Below the pieces are notes generated by a model. That model was not told where the DNA came from. It was given only the letters and a program-made list of their open reading frames with translations, and made no database searches. A stretch of 21,489 nucleotides of DNA, taken from the NCBI GenBank assembly GCA_003520425.1, contig DOUU01000258.1, forward strand, positions 6,740-28,228. The letters are read 5' to 3'. Shown piece after piece: positions 14,272 to 21,489 of the stretch (within the stretch, counting starts at the first letter, position 1; each line of letters begins with the position of its first letter). Position numbers and translations under genes: made by a program. The DNA comes from Deltaproteobacteria bacterium (GTDB taxonomy: Bacteria; Myxococcota_A; UBA9160).

Positions 14272-15168
14272 ATGGCCAAGCGCATCTTTCTCTTCGTGGC
14301 GACGAACCTGCTCGTCATTCTCACGCTTTCGGTCGTTTTGCGGGTCCTCGGCATCCAGCCCTATCTCACGAGGCAGGGGATCGACTATCCGTCCCTCGCG
14401 GCCTTCTGTCTCGTCTGGGGCATGGGCGGCGCTCTCATCTCGCTTGGCCTTTCGCGCATCGTCGCCAAAACCGCGATGGGCGTGCGCGTGATCGACCCGG
14501 CAACGGCGGACCCCGGCGCACAGCAGCTCCTCCAAACCGTCGGAAATCTTGCCCGCGGGGCGGGCATTCCCATGCCGCAGGTCGGGATCTACGAAGGCGA
14601 GGAGATCAACGCCTTCGCCACGGGTCCGACCCGCAACCGCTCCCTCGTTGCCGTCTCAACGGGCCTGCTCCGCAAGCTCGACAGCGCCGAGGTCGAGGGA
14701 GTCCTCGGCCATGAGATCACGCACATTGCAAACGGAGACATGGTCACGATGACGCTGCTGCAGGGCGTTGTGAACGCCTTCGTGATGTTCCTCGCCCGCG
14801 TGATCGCGTTCGCGGTGGCCCAGGCCATGCGCCGTGACGAGGGCGAGAACATGTCCTACGGCCTTTACTTTGTCGTTCAGTTCGCGCTCGAGATCGTGTT
14901 CATGATTCTGGGAAGTCTCGTGGTGATGGCCTTCTCGCGGCATCGGGAGTTCCGCGCGGATGCGGGAGGCGCACGTCTGGCCGGCCGGGAGAAGATGGTG
15001 GGTGCCCTCGAAGCGCTACGCCGCGACGTCGAAAACCTGGACCCCCGGGCCCAGCCCGCGGTGGCATCGATGAAGATCTCAGGCCGCGGCGGTCTCTTCG
15101 GGCGTCTCGGGGCGAGCCATCCGCCGCTCGAAGAGCGCATCGCACGGCTCCGCGCTGCGACGGCCTAA
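14272..15168 (+). CDS. htpX: HtpX-like zinc metalloprotease (M48B)
   Basis: A 298-residue integral membrane protease, close to the usual HtpX length. Two hydrophobic helices are at the N-terminus (about 5-25 and 40-60) and two after the active site. The zinc site is HEITH at 147-151 with the third ligand E226 in HREFRADAGG. The GIYEGEEINAFATGP segment and the C-terminal ASHPPLEERI are typical of HtpX. Family knowledge: it degrades misfolded inner-membrane proteins together with FtsH and is stress-induced. ATG at 14272 has a perfect GGAGGTGA ribosome-binding site, which overlaps the stop of the preceding HAD gene. It ends 19 bases before the convergent metzincin gene. Confidence 0.94.
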   Translation: MAKRIFLFVATNLLVILTLSVVLRVLGIQPYLTRQGIDYPSLAAFCLVWGMGGALISLGLSRIVAKTAMGVRVIDPATADPGAQQLLQTVGNLARGAGIPMPQVGIYEGEEINAFATGPTRNRSLVAVSTGLLRKLDSAEVEGVLGHEITHIANGDMVTMTLLQGVVNAFVMFLARVIAFAVAQAMRRDEGENMSYGLYFVVQFALEIVFMILGSLVVMAFSRHREFRADAGGARLAGREKMVGALEALRRDVENLDPRAQPAVASMKISGRGGLFGRLGASHPPLEERIARLRAATA

Positions 15169-15187
15169 CCGGCTTTGGGCCTTCGAG

Positions 15188-15889
15188 CTACGGCTGACCG
15201 ATCCTCTTCATGTCGGTGCGGAGCCCGTTGGGCAGTTGATTGAGGGCCATGTAGGTCCGCACGTCCAGCTCGGTCACGAGCCTGCGCTGCTCGGTCTCCC
15301 AGGAGTAGTTCATGATCGAATCGCAGCTTAGGCAGTGGAGCAGGCCCAGGGTGTGGCCGAACTCGTGGGCGACCAGCAGCGTCACCTCCTCGGCCTTGAG
15401 CCGGCACTCAGGCGTCTCACAAGTCTGTGTCGTATACTCGAGCGACCCCGTGACCCGCAGCTTGCCTTCCTCGAGCTGCCAGGAAATCCGGCCACGACCC
15501 GCCGCGACCCCCGCGAGCCGCCTGCGCCAGACGACTCGGATCAGAGCCTGCGGGTCGTTCTCGCTGATCTGGAGCTTGAACCAGGGCAGTTCCGGCTGAA
15601 GCGCCCGTTCCCAGAGCCGCAGGCCTTCGAGGACGGCCTCCCGTGTCGCGGCCAAGCTCGCATAGTGCGCGGGTTCGCGCGGCATCTCGACGGCGACCCG
15701 CAGCGGCATGTCGGTCAGATCGAAGCGGACGTAGGCCGGCGTGCCATCCGTATCCTGCGTGTTCGGCTGGAGAAATGTCTTGCTCGAGTCGACGGGCTCC
15801 ACGGCCCGTGCCGCCGGGGGGATCGCAGCGGCCGCGAGGACCGCTGCGATCAAGGTGAGACGAGAGGCGCCGATCCGCGAGGTTCCCAT
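15188..15889 (-). CDS. Secreted matrixin-like metzincin protease
   Basis: A 233-residue protein with a signal peptide of about 29 residues (charged start, hydrophobic stretch 11-25, AARA before the likely cut). The active site is HEFGHTLGLLH (175-185), a complete metzincin HExxHxxGxxH motif, followed by a Met-turn SIMNYS (M193) only eight residues after the last histidine, as in matrixins. It lacks a recognisable propeptide cysteine switch. Two cysteine pairs, C157/C162 and C186/C189, frame the active site. It is presumably periplasmic or secreted; the substrate is unknown. ATG at 15889 is chosen because it begins the signal peptide and has GGAG seven bases upstream; the frame continues upstream as a shadow of the thiolase gene. 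Confidence 0.88.
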   Translation of the reverse strand: MGTSRIGASRLTLIAAVLAAAAIPPAARAVEPVDSSKTFLQPNTQDTDGTPAYVRFDLTDMPLRVAVEMPREPAHYASLAATREAVLEGLRLWERALQPELPWFKLQISENDPQALIRVVWRRRLAGVAAGRGRISWQLEEGKLRVTGSLEYTTQTCETPECRLKAEEVTLLVAHEFGHTLGLLHCLSCDSIMNYSWETEQRRLVTELDVRTYMALNQLPNGLRTDMKRIGQP

Positions 15890-15939
15890 CCCGCGCTCCA
15901 GGCGCTCCTGCCGAGCAGGCAAGGCCGTCCCGACTGGCT

Positions 15940-15962
15940 GCAAGCCCTCTTCGCGGGCTTGC
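15940..15962 (-). terminator. Hairpin between the thiolase and metzincin genes
   Basis: Perfect 8-base arms GCAAGCCC (15940-15947) and GGGCTTGC (15955-15962) with a seven-base loop lie ten bases downstream of the thiolase stop. A second small hairpin, CCTGC/GCAGG, follows near 15907-15919. No U-tract is present, so it may only attenuate transcription into the protease gene. Confidence 0.45.
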
Positions 15963-15972
15963 TCCCGCGGCG

Positions 15973-17169
15973 CTACTTCGGTTGCGGCTTTCTGTACATC
16001 GTGACCACCGCCGCGCCGCCGAGACCGAGGTTGTGTTGGAGGGCCACCTTGGCGCCCGCCACCTGACGCTTTCCGGCCGCCCCCCGGAGCTGCCAATTGA
16101 GTTCGGCGCACTGCGCCAGGCCGGTCGCCCCAAGCGGGTGGCCCTTCGAGATGAGACCGCCCGACGGGTTCACCACGACCTTGCCGCCATAGGTATTCGC
16201 GCCCGAATCCACGAACTCCCCACCCTTGCCCTCCGGGCACAGGCCGAGACCCTCATACGTGATGAGTTCGTTGCAAGAGAAGCAATCGTGGAGCTCCACC
16301 ACATCGACATTCTCCGGTCCAAGACCGCTCTGGGTGTAGACCTTCTCCGCCGCCTTCTTCGTCATGTCGAATCCGACCATCTTGATGCAGCTCTTTTCGC
16401 TGAAGGTGCTGCGGAAGTCGGTGGTCATGGCCATGCCCGCAATCTCGATCGCCTTGGCCTCGAGTCCGTGCTTCCGGACGAAGTCCTCACTGGCGACAAT
16501 CGCTGCGCCGGCTCCGTCGGAGGTGGGGCAACACTGCAGTTTGGTGAGCGGCTCGTAGACCATCGGAGCCTTCAGAATGTCCTCCAGACTGTACTCGTCC
16601 TGGAACTGCGAGTAGGGGTTGTTGACCGAGTGCTTGTGGTTCTTCCAGCCGATCTTCGCGAACTGCTGCGCCGTGGTGCCGTATCTCTCCATGTGCTCAC
16701 GGCCTGCGTTGCCGAACATCTGCGGCGCAGGGGGAGCCTTGGCAAAGCCACGCAGCTCGACCATCAGCTTGAAGTGCTGGTCCATGGGATTCGTCCGATC
16801 GGTGTACTTCACACCGAGCGATCCCTTCTCCATCTTCTCGAAGCCGAGCGCAAGCGCGCAATCGGCGAGACCGCCCTCCACGAACTGCTTGGCCATGAAA
16901 AGAGCCGTCGAACCCGTCGAACAGTTGTTGTTCACGTTGTAGATGGGGATACCCGTCAGGCCGAGGCTGTAAACCGCGCGCTCGCCGCAGGTGGAGTCGC
17001 CGTAGCAGTATCCAACCGCCGCCTGCTCGACCGCGTCGTAGGGGATGCCGGCGTCCGCCAGCGCCTTCTCCCCGGCCTCCTTCGCCATGTCCGGGTAGTC
17101 CCACTCGCGCGATCCCGGTTTCTCGAACTTCGTCATCCCGACACCGACCACGTACACCTTCCGGCCCAT
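15973..17169 (-). CDS. SCP2-type thiolase (acetyl-CoA acetyltransferase family)
   Basis: A 398-residue thiolase of the SCP-x branch. The acylated cysteine is C83 in [13 protein letters not shown]. The branch-specific HDCF motif is at 294-297 ([11 protein letters not shown]), GHPLGATG provides H344, and the C-terminal QHNLGLGGA (H379) replaces the second cysteine motif of classical thiolases. There is no SCP2 sterol-carrier domain at the C-terminus. Family knowledge: such enzymes cleave branched or steroid side-chain 3-ketoacyl-CoAs or act in related condensations; the substrate here is open. ATG at 17169 is preceded by GAGG seven bases upstream. It lies between a ZapG-like gene (156 bases upstream) and the metzincin gene. 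Confidence 0.93.
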   Translation of the reverse strand: MGRKVYVVGVGMTKFEKPGSREWDYPDMAKEAGEKALADAGIPYDAVEQAAVGYCYGDSTCGERAVYSLGLTGIPIYNVNNNCSTGSTALFMAKQFVEGGLADCALALGFEKMEKGSLGVKYTDRTNPMDQHFKLMVELRGFAKAPPAPQMFGNAGREHMERYGTTAQQFAKIGWKNHKHSVNNPYSQFQDEYSLEDILKAPMVYEPLTKLQCCPTSDGAGAAIVASEDFVRKHGLEAKAIEIAGMAMTTDFRSTFSEKSCIKMVGFDMTKKAAEKVYTQSGLGPENVDVVELHDCFSCNELITYEGLGLCPEGKGGEFVDSGANTYGGKVVVNPSGGLISKGHPLGATGLAQCAELNWQLRGAAGKRQVAGAKVALQHNLGLGGAAVVTMYRKPQPK

Positions 17170-17197
17170 CTGCTTCCTCTTTGGTGGGGTCTCTCCC

Positions 17198-17217
17198 CTT
17201 CGCCGGGGCTAGGAGCC
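17198..17217 (-). repeat. Intergenic repeat motif, copy 2
   Basis: On the minus strand GGCTCCTAGCCCCGGCGAAG matches 8289-8308 at 19 of 20 positions. The core CCCGGCGAAG occurs again on the minus strand at 17307-17316 in the same gap, just after the ZapG-like gene. Confidence 0.4.
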
Positions 17218-17325
17218 AACAGGCGGGCTGGGAGGACACGGGTTGAAACGCGCTGGCAGGCTAGCACGGGAACCGCGCCGCAGAGGCAGCGGACGCAGGC
17301 CCGCAGCTTCGCCGGGCGGGCTAAA

Positions 17326-17790
17326 CTAGTGTGTCGTCGGACTTGCCTCGTCTGGATCGAGCTCGAGCTCGTCGCTTTCGACGCCGGTGCTCGGGGCCGG
17401 CCCGTTCGGACCTTCCTCTCGCGGAGCCAACGTCGGCCGCGTCGTGGGCTCGCCAGTGCGCTGTGCTTCTTCAGGGAGAAGAGCCCGGTCGAGCCCCGCG
17501 CCAAGGCTGGTGACCTGGTCTGGACACAGCGTCCGCGCGCCTTCCGCCAGGTGCTCATACACCGCGCGATATTGATGCGTCATCGCGCGCAGGAGCTCTG
17601 AGGTCTGGCCGAAGTGCGCGCCCACTTCGCTGCGGTACTTCCCGAACGCTGCCTGGCTCGCCTCGAGCTCGGCCTCAAGCTCGCGGCAGCGCTTTGCGGC
17701 AGCGCGGCTGGAGGATCGGCCCACGAGGACGCCCGCCAGGGCGCCGGCGCCCAGGACGAGAATTGCAAGGAGGAGGGGGGCAAGGGGCAT
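17326..17790 (-). CDS. YhcB/ZapG-like (DUF1043) inner-membrane coiled-coil protein
   Basis: A 154-residue protein: one N-terminal transmembrane helix (about 3-24), a predicted coiled coil (about 30-90) and an acidic, proline-rich tail. The segment GKYRSEVGAHFGQTSELLRAMTHQYRAVYEHLAEGA closely follows the YhcB family pattern (YR..V..HF..SAELL..M...YR.LY.HLA). Family knowledge: E. coli YhcB/ZapG links cell division with envelope growth. ATG at 17790 starts the membrane helix directly; the frame is open 20 residues upstream, but those residues are not family-like. The gene is divergent from the HIT gene, and the thiolase gene follows on the same strand. DUF1043 is best known from Gammaproteobacteria. 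Confidence 0.82.
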   Translation of the reverse strand: MPLAPLLLAILVLGAGALAGVLVGRSSSRAAAKRCRELEAELEASQAAFGKYRSEVGAHFGQTSELLRAMTHQYRAVYEHLAEGARTLCPDQVTSLGAGLDRALLPEEAQRTGEPTTRPTLAPREEGPNGPAPSTGVESDELELDPDEASPTTH

Positions 17791-17996
17791 AGGGTCCGCC
17801 TTTTTGCTCAGAGGGCCCGTGGGGGAGTCTCCCGATGGCCAACGCCCCAACGGAGCGACCCACTCTATCCGAGGCAGCCTGGTCTTGGAAGAGCGAGCTT
17901 TTGAGGCCGAAGGGAGAATCCTCGCAGCGCGCCCATCTTCCCGTTGGAAACCCGCCGTGGTAGAGGGGGGCCCACCCGCAGCGCAGGAGGAGTCCC

Positions 17997-18419
17997 ATGG
18001 CCACCGTCTTCACCCGCATCATCCGCGGCGAGCTTCCCGGCCGCTTTGTCTGGAAGGACGAGGAGGCGGTCGCGTTCCTCACCATCAACCCGATCCGCCC
18101 CGGGCACACGCTTGTGGTGCCACGGCAGGAAATCGACCATTGGCTCGACCTGCCTCCCGCCTTGCTGGCCCATCTCTCCGTGGTCGCGCAGTCCGTCGGG
18201 CGGGGGATCGAGCGCGTCTTTCGGCCCGTGAGAGTAGGTGTCATCGTCGCGGGCCTTGAGGTGCCCCACGTGCACATCCACCTGATTCCCGTTCAAGGCC
18301 TCGGCGACTTCAACTTTTCGAAGGCGGATCAGAATCCCGATCCGAAGCTTCTGGACCGCGCGGCCGCGGACATTCGGGCGGCACTGCGCGCAGCGGGACA
18401 TGCGCACGCGAGCGACTAG
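17997..18419 (+). CDS. HIT-family nucleotide hydrolase/transferase
   Basis: A 140-residue histidine-triad protein. The active site is HVHIHLIP (H91, H93, H95), preceded by NPIRPGHTLVVP and LTIN segments typical of HinT/Hit proteins. The zinc-binding cysteines found near the N-terminus of some members are absent. Family knowledge: these enzymes hydrolyse AMP-lysine, AMP-amine or dinucleotide substrates through a covalent nucleotidyl-histidine. The ATG at 17997 has AGGAGG seven bases upstream. The last 20 bases overlap the start of the ABC ATPase gene, so the two are probably cotranscribed, although no functional link is known. Confidence 0.93.
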   Translation: MATVFTRIIRGELPGRFVWKDEEAVAFLTINPIRPGHTLVVPRQEIDHWLDLPPALLAHLSVVAQSVGRGIERVFRPVRVGVIVAGLEVPHVHIHLIPVQGLGDFNFSKADQNPDPKLLDRAAADIRAALRAAGHAHASD

Positions 18420-19188
18420 CGCCCTCGGGCAAGGCCCGGCAGCGCAGACCCCTGCGGTCCTCGTGCGAGACCTGACAAAGCGCTTTCCTGCGGCCGTGGC
18501 GCTCGGGGGCGTTTCGTTCGAAGTGCGGCGCGGGGAGATCCTCGGCCTTCTGGGGCCGAACGGTGCCGGCAAGACCACCACCCTGCACGTGCTGCTAGGT
18601 CTCGTCCGACCCACGGCCGGATCCGTGCGCATCTTTGGTCTCGATCCGCATCGCGAGCGAGCGGCTGCCCTGCGCCGTGTGGGTTTTGCGTCGCCGGAAG
18701 CGCTCATGGACTGGCGCCTTGGCGTGGAGGAGAACCTTCGAGTCTACGCGGAGTTCTATGGTGCCGAGCGGGCTTCCGTGGCGCGCGCCCTCGCCGTGCT
18801 CGAGCTCGAGAGCGAGGCACGTACAAAGTTCGGCGAGCTCTCGCTCGGCCAGCAGATGCGCGCGGGCCTTGCGCGCGCACTGCTCCACAGTCCGGAGCTC
18901 CTCGTCCTCGACGAGCCCACGGCGAGCCTCGACCCCGACATCTCCGACAAGACGCGACGCCTTCTGCTCTCTCTGCGCAAAGAGCGAGGGCTCTCCATCC
19001 TCTATACCTCGCACGACATGGCCGAGGTCGAAGCCTTGTGCGATCGCGTCGTCTTTCTCCACCACGGCAGGGTCGTGGCCGAGGGCACTCCGCTTGCGGT
19101 GTCGCGACGCGTGCTCTCTCGCGCGGATCTGGACGCGGCTTCCCTGGAGGAGGTCTTCCTCAAGATCTCTCGCGAAGGTGGGGCGTGA
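18400..19188 (+). CDS. ABC transporter ATP-binding subunit (ABC-2 type)
   Basis: A 262-residue nucleotide-binding domain. Walker A is GPNGAGKT (52-59), the signature is LSLGQ (147-151, a common variant of LSGGQ in ABC-2 exporters), Walker B is LLVLDEPTASLD (167-178), and the H-loop is TSHD. The sequence resembles drug/polysaccharide/lipid exporter ATPases; the exported substrate is unknown. The ATG at 18400 lies within the last codons of the HIT gene. The stop overlaps the GTG start of the permease by four bases (GTGA), a tight coupling of the two subunits. Confidence 0.93.
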   Translation: MRTRATSALGQGPAAQTPAVLVRDLTKRFPAAVALGGVSFEVRRGEILGLLGPNGAGKTTTLHVLLGLVRPTAGSVRIFGLDPHRERAAALRRVGFASPEALMDWRLGVEENLRVYAEFYGAERASVARALAVLELESEARTKFGELSLGQQMRAGLARALLHSPELLVLDEPTASLDPDISDKTRRLLLSLRKERGLSILYTSHDMAEVEALCDRVVFLHHGRVVAEGTPLAVSRRVLSRADLDAASLEEVFLKISREGGA

Positions 19189-19991
19189 GTGGCCTCGCGA
19201 GAGAGCGGGTGCGGCGGGTGCGGGCCCTCGTCCTGCGCTACCTGCTGCTTCTGCGCCGGGACCCCGCCCGGGTCGTGGACACGTTCTACTGGCCCCTGAT
19301 CGATATCGCGGTCTGGGGCCTTCTCACGAGCTTCGTGGCGGGCCGGGGCGCAAGGCTTCCCAACGCGATCGGCGTCTTCCTCGGCGCCGCCATTCTCTGG
19401 AACCTCTTCTTTCGCTGCGCACAGGATGTTTCGGTGTCCTTCCTCGACGACGTGTGGTCGCGTTCCGTCGTCACGATCTTTGCCTCACCGCTTTCCTTTG
19501 GGGAGTTCGCGGTGGCCATCATGCTGCTTGGGCTCGTGAAGCTCACGCTCACGCTGGCCGCGATGAGCGTCGCCGCTTGGCTCCTGTACGCGTTCAACCT
19601 CTTCTCTCTCGGCATCGCGCTTGTGCCTTTTGCCGCGAATCTCGTTCTCCTCGGGTGGTCGGTCGGGCTCGTCTCGCTTGCCCTCATCCTGCGGTTTGGC
19701 GGGCGATGGGCCATCGTCGCGTGGAGTCTGCCTTTTCTGCTGATGCCCTTCTCGTCGGTGTTCTACCCTGAATCGGTGTTGCCGCCGGTCGCAAGGGGAA
19801 TCGCACGGGCGATCCCGGCAAACCACGTCTTCGAAGGCATGCGGAGCGTCGTGATGGACGGACGCATGGATTGGGGCCGCCTCGGCTGGGCCACGACGCT
19901 GAACCTTCTCTACCTTGCGCTCGCCGCCTCCGTGACAGCGTTTGTGTTTCGCGTGGCCCTGCACCGGGGACTCCTGCCGAAAGTCCGCTGA
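19185..19991 (+). CDS. ABC-2 type transporter permease
   Basis: A 268-residue membrane protein with six predicted hydrophobic helices and an amphipathic N-terminus (RDPARVVDTFYWPLIDIAVWG), the pattern of ABC-2 permeases. The conserved LPFLLMPFSSVFYPESVLP followed by ARAIPANHVFEGMR near the last helices supports the assignment. GTG at 19185 is chosen because it overlaps the ATPase stop in the usual way; the frame continues upstream as a shadow of the ATPase gene. It is the membrane partner of the preceding ATPase. An imperfect palindrome (TGACA CGAGCTCG CGTCA, 19989-20006) covers its stop codon. Confidence 0.9.
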   Translation: MSGLARERVRRVRALVLRYLLLLRRDPARVVDTFYWPLIDIAVWGLLTSFVAGRGARLPNAIGVFLGAAILWNLFFRCAQDVSVSFLDDVWSRSVVTIFASPLSFGEFAVAIMLLGLVKLTLTLAAMSVAAWLLYAFNLFSLGIALVPFAANLVLLGWSVGLVSLALILRFGGRWAIVAWSLPFLLMPFSSVFYPESVLPPVARGIARAIPANHVFEGMRSVVMDGRMDWGRLGWATTLNLLYLALAASVTAFVFRVALHRGLLPKVR

Positions 19992-20090
19992 CACGAGCTC
20001 GCGTCACGATCGCTGCGATGCGCGGATCCCGCCGGGGTTCGCGCGACCTGCGACGGTGATCGAGACTTTGCCCGAGCGGGGACATGCTCC

Positions 20091-20104
20091 CCTCGCCAGC
20101 GAGG
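20091..20104. terminator. Weak hairpin between the convergent permease and GH172 genes
   Basis: CCTCG (20091-20095) and CGAGG (20100-20104) form a five-base stem with a CCAG loop in the 158-base gap 19992-20149. No U-tract is present. I see nothing else in this gap beyond the palindrome at 19989-20006. Confidence 0.25.
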
Positions 20105-20149
20105 CAGCGAGGAACCCGCGCGCCCCAAGAAGCCGTGCGGGAGGACACC

Positions 20150-21307
20150 CTACGCGAAGAGCGCTTCCATGGGGTGCGGCTTTTCGTGAGGCTCTCGTGC
20201 GATGTTGGCGAGGGCCGCGCCGAGGTCGAGGCGCGGCACGGCCTGCGGCTCCCGGCAGTAAACGAACGCCGCGGCGCAGTAGTCATCGCTGCGTTCGGCG
20301 ATTCCCATGGCGAGGGCACCGGGACGCGGGCGCATGAGCCAGCCGTGCCCTGCAGCGGGATTTGTGCGCTGGTAGCGCTCGAACGCCGCGTCGTCGTTGT
20401 CGCGAAAGAAAGCAAATCCGATCTGCTGGATGGTGACGCGCAGCTCCCGTGAGAAGATCACCGGATCGGGCACGTGCCATCTGTAGAACGCGGCGTAGCG
20501 CGGGAGCGCAACGCCTGGGGCACGAACCTCGAGCGGCGCTCCCTGCCACAGCGAGGCGTGCGCTCCGAGGCCCCACGCGCTTCCGACGTAGTCCTCAAGG
20601 CCCGTGCCGCAGATGGTCGGAAGCGCCCCGTCGCCGTCGCGGTAGATCTTCACCTCGCCCTCGCCCCACCACGAACCAGCGTCGAGAATCCGCACGCCCA
20701 CCACGCAGCCCAAGAAGCGGCCCGGCCCCTCCAGTCCCTCGGCGATCACGAAGTCCCGTCGTAGGGTCGTGGGATTCTCGCGGCGGAATGCCACGTGGAG
20801 GTAGCCCGCCTCGGCGGAAACGAGCGACTCGAGCGTGTAGTCAATCTGATAGAAGAGCTCTGTGGGCCGGTCGGATCCGTTCGTGAGCTCGACCCGGACG
20901 CTGCGCCGGAAGGGCATCGGATAGTAGGCGTTAAAGCCCCGCCCTTCCTGTGCAGCGGCGAGCGCGGAGCTGAAAGGAACGGGCCTGCCGTGGGGGAGGC
21001 CGAAAAAATCGAGGCACGGCACTGAAATGCTGGGCTCGGGCTTGCCGTCGTAGAACACCTCGATCCACAGTGCGCGCATGCGCTCCGGGGGCGCGGGCGG
21101 AAACGTCATCCACCAGTGTCGGAGTGTGCCGGGGCCGCGAAGCTCGGCGAGGACGACCTTCTCCCCCGGCGCCAGGCGGCGCGACGGGGCTCCCTTCCGG
21201 CCGAGGCCGGACGATCCGCCGGCTCCGCGCTCCCCCGTCGGATTCTCAAAGGTGACGGCGCGCGAATCGAGGGAGAGGTCGATCCGCGAAGGATCGGCGT
21301 GCCACAT
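20150..21307 (-). CDS. DUF2961 / GH172 family glycoside hydrolase
   Basis: A 385-residue protein. The diagnostic DUF2961 features are FENPTGERGAGG near residue 20, RGPGTLRHWWMTF near 57-69, and the strongly conserved ICGTGLEDYVGSAW motif, with E238 likely an active-site acid. Family knowledge: characterised GH172 members act on furanosides, namely alpha-fructofuranosides/difructose anhydrides and alpha-D-arabinofuranosides. The linkage cleaved here cannot be read from sequence. Unlike many glycan-degrading members there is no signal peptide or extra binding domain, so it should be cytoplasmic. ATG at 21307 is preceded by TAGACT only six bases upstream and no suitable ribosome-binding site, suggesting a leaderless message. 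No sugar-utilisation genes adjoin it in the window. Confidence 0.88.
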   Translation of the reverse strand: MWHADPSRIDLSLDSRAVTFENPTGERGAGGSSGLGRKGAPSRRLAPGEKVVLAELRGPGTLRHWWMTFPPAPPERMRALWIEVFYDGKPEPSISVPCLDFFGLPHGRPVPFSSALAAAQEGRGFNAYYPMPFRRSVRVELTNGSDRPTELFYQIDYTLESLVSAEAGYLHVAFRRENPTTLRRDFVIAEGLEGPGRFLGCVVGVRILDAGSWWGEGEVKIYRDGDGALPTICGTGLEDYVGSAWGLGAHASLWQGAPLEVRAPGVALPRYAAFYRWHVPDPVIFSRELRVTIQQIGFAFFRDNDDAAFERYQRTNPAAGHGWLMRPRPGALAMGIAERSDDYCAAAFVYCREPQAVPRLDLGAALANIAREPHEKPHPMEALFA

Positions 21308-21489
21308 GCCCCAAGTCTACCCTCCTCTGCGGCGGCCGTGCGGGCCCTCGGGCTTGGGGCCGTCTCGCGCGTGGGGAAGGCGGCTGCCACTTGCCCGCGT
21401 CACGGCGACCGTGGACCGCCCGCAGCCCCGCGACAACGCCTCGGGCGAAACGGCGAGCGCCCCCTCCTAGCCTCCGGGAATGCGCGCGG
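21308..21489. other. Non-coding upstream region, possible start of a rightward gene at 21480
   Basis: The region contains the upstream sequence of the GH172 gene. A TAGCCT box at 21468-21473 lies six bases before an ATG at 21480 that opens a rightward frame (Met-Arg-Ala) cut by the window edge. Whether it is a real gene cannot be decided from three codons. Confidence 0.25.

Noticed and set aside
15982..17601. Plus-strand 539-codon open frame
   Set aside because: It is antisense to the thiolase and ZapG-like genes, whose catalytic motifs and family patterns are intact; the translation shows no domain.
1..21489. Mobile element, prophage, CRISPR or defence island
   Set aside because: No integrase, transposase, terminal repeats, spacer array or known defence domain was seen; composition looks uniform across the window.

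Overview
The window is a GC-rich (about two-thirds G+C by eye), densely packed bacterial chromosome segment with 20 recognisable protein genes, two of them touching or close to the window edges. I see no rRNA, tRNA, CRISPR array, transposase, integrase or phage gene. A membrane HtpX protease, a YhcB/ZapG-like protein, an exported metzincin, an SCP2-type thiolase, a MenA/UbiA-type prenyltransferase and a perfect sigma-54 promoter together suggest a Gram-negative, proteobacteria-like or deltaproteobacteria/Myxococcota-like organism. This is inference; the sequence alone does not settle the lineage.

Layout, left to right. (1) 1-459 is the C-terminal part of a TetR regulator, convergent with and overlapping a leftward two-gene molybdenum-cofactor maturation operon (XdhC N-domain protein, then an XdhC Rossmann-MocA fusion; 456-2163). 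A good palindrome resembling an NtrC site lies upstream of that operon. (2) A pirin (leftward) and a zinc alcohol dehydrogenase (rightward) diverge around 3058-3325; the dehydrogenase has a consensus TATAAT box. (3) A leftward DUF1326-DUF2182 pair (4408-5798) has its own promoter. (4) A rightward run carries PhzF-like protein, DCC-family redox protein and UbiA/MenA prenyltransferase (5918-8230), then, after a 370-base hairpin-rich gap, a CoA-transferase and a membrane-anchored alpha/beta hydrolase (8601-11374). (5) Leftward genes 11364-13633 are a GPH-type sugar symporter and a small polytopic membrane protein; the latter has a perfect sigma-54 promoter. (6) Rightward 13641-15168 holds a HAD phosphatase and HtpX. 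(7) Leftward 15188-17790 holds a YhcB/ZapG-like protein, an SCP2-type thiolase and a secreted metzincin. (8) Rightward 17997-19991 holds a HIT protein overlapping a two-gene ABC-2 exporter. (9) Leftward 20150-21307 is a DUF2961/GH172 glycoside hydrolase without a signal peptide.

Most genes look like housekeeping or general metabolism: CoA and lipid metabolism (thiolase, CoA-transferase, alcohol dehydrogenase), quinone-type prenylation, envelope quality control and export. There is no obvious defence island or biosynthetic gene cluster. The least explained parts are the sigma-54-controlled membrane protein, the Cys-rich DUF1326/DUF2182 pair, the PhzF-DCC-prenyltransferase string, the metzincin with two extra cysteine pairs, and the cytosolic GH172 protein. 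Several convergent gene pairs overlap at their stop codons, and some genes seem to be translated from leaderless or nearly leaderless messages.
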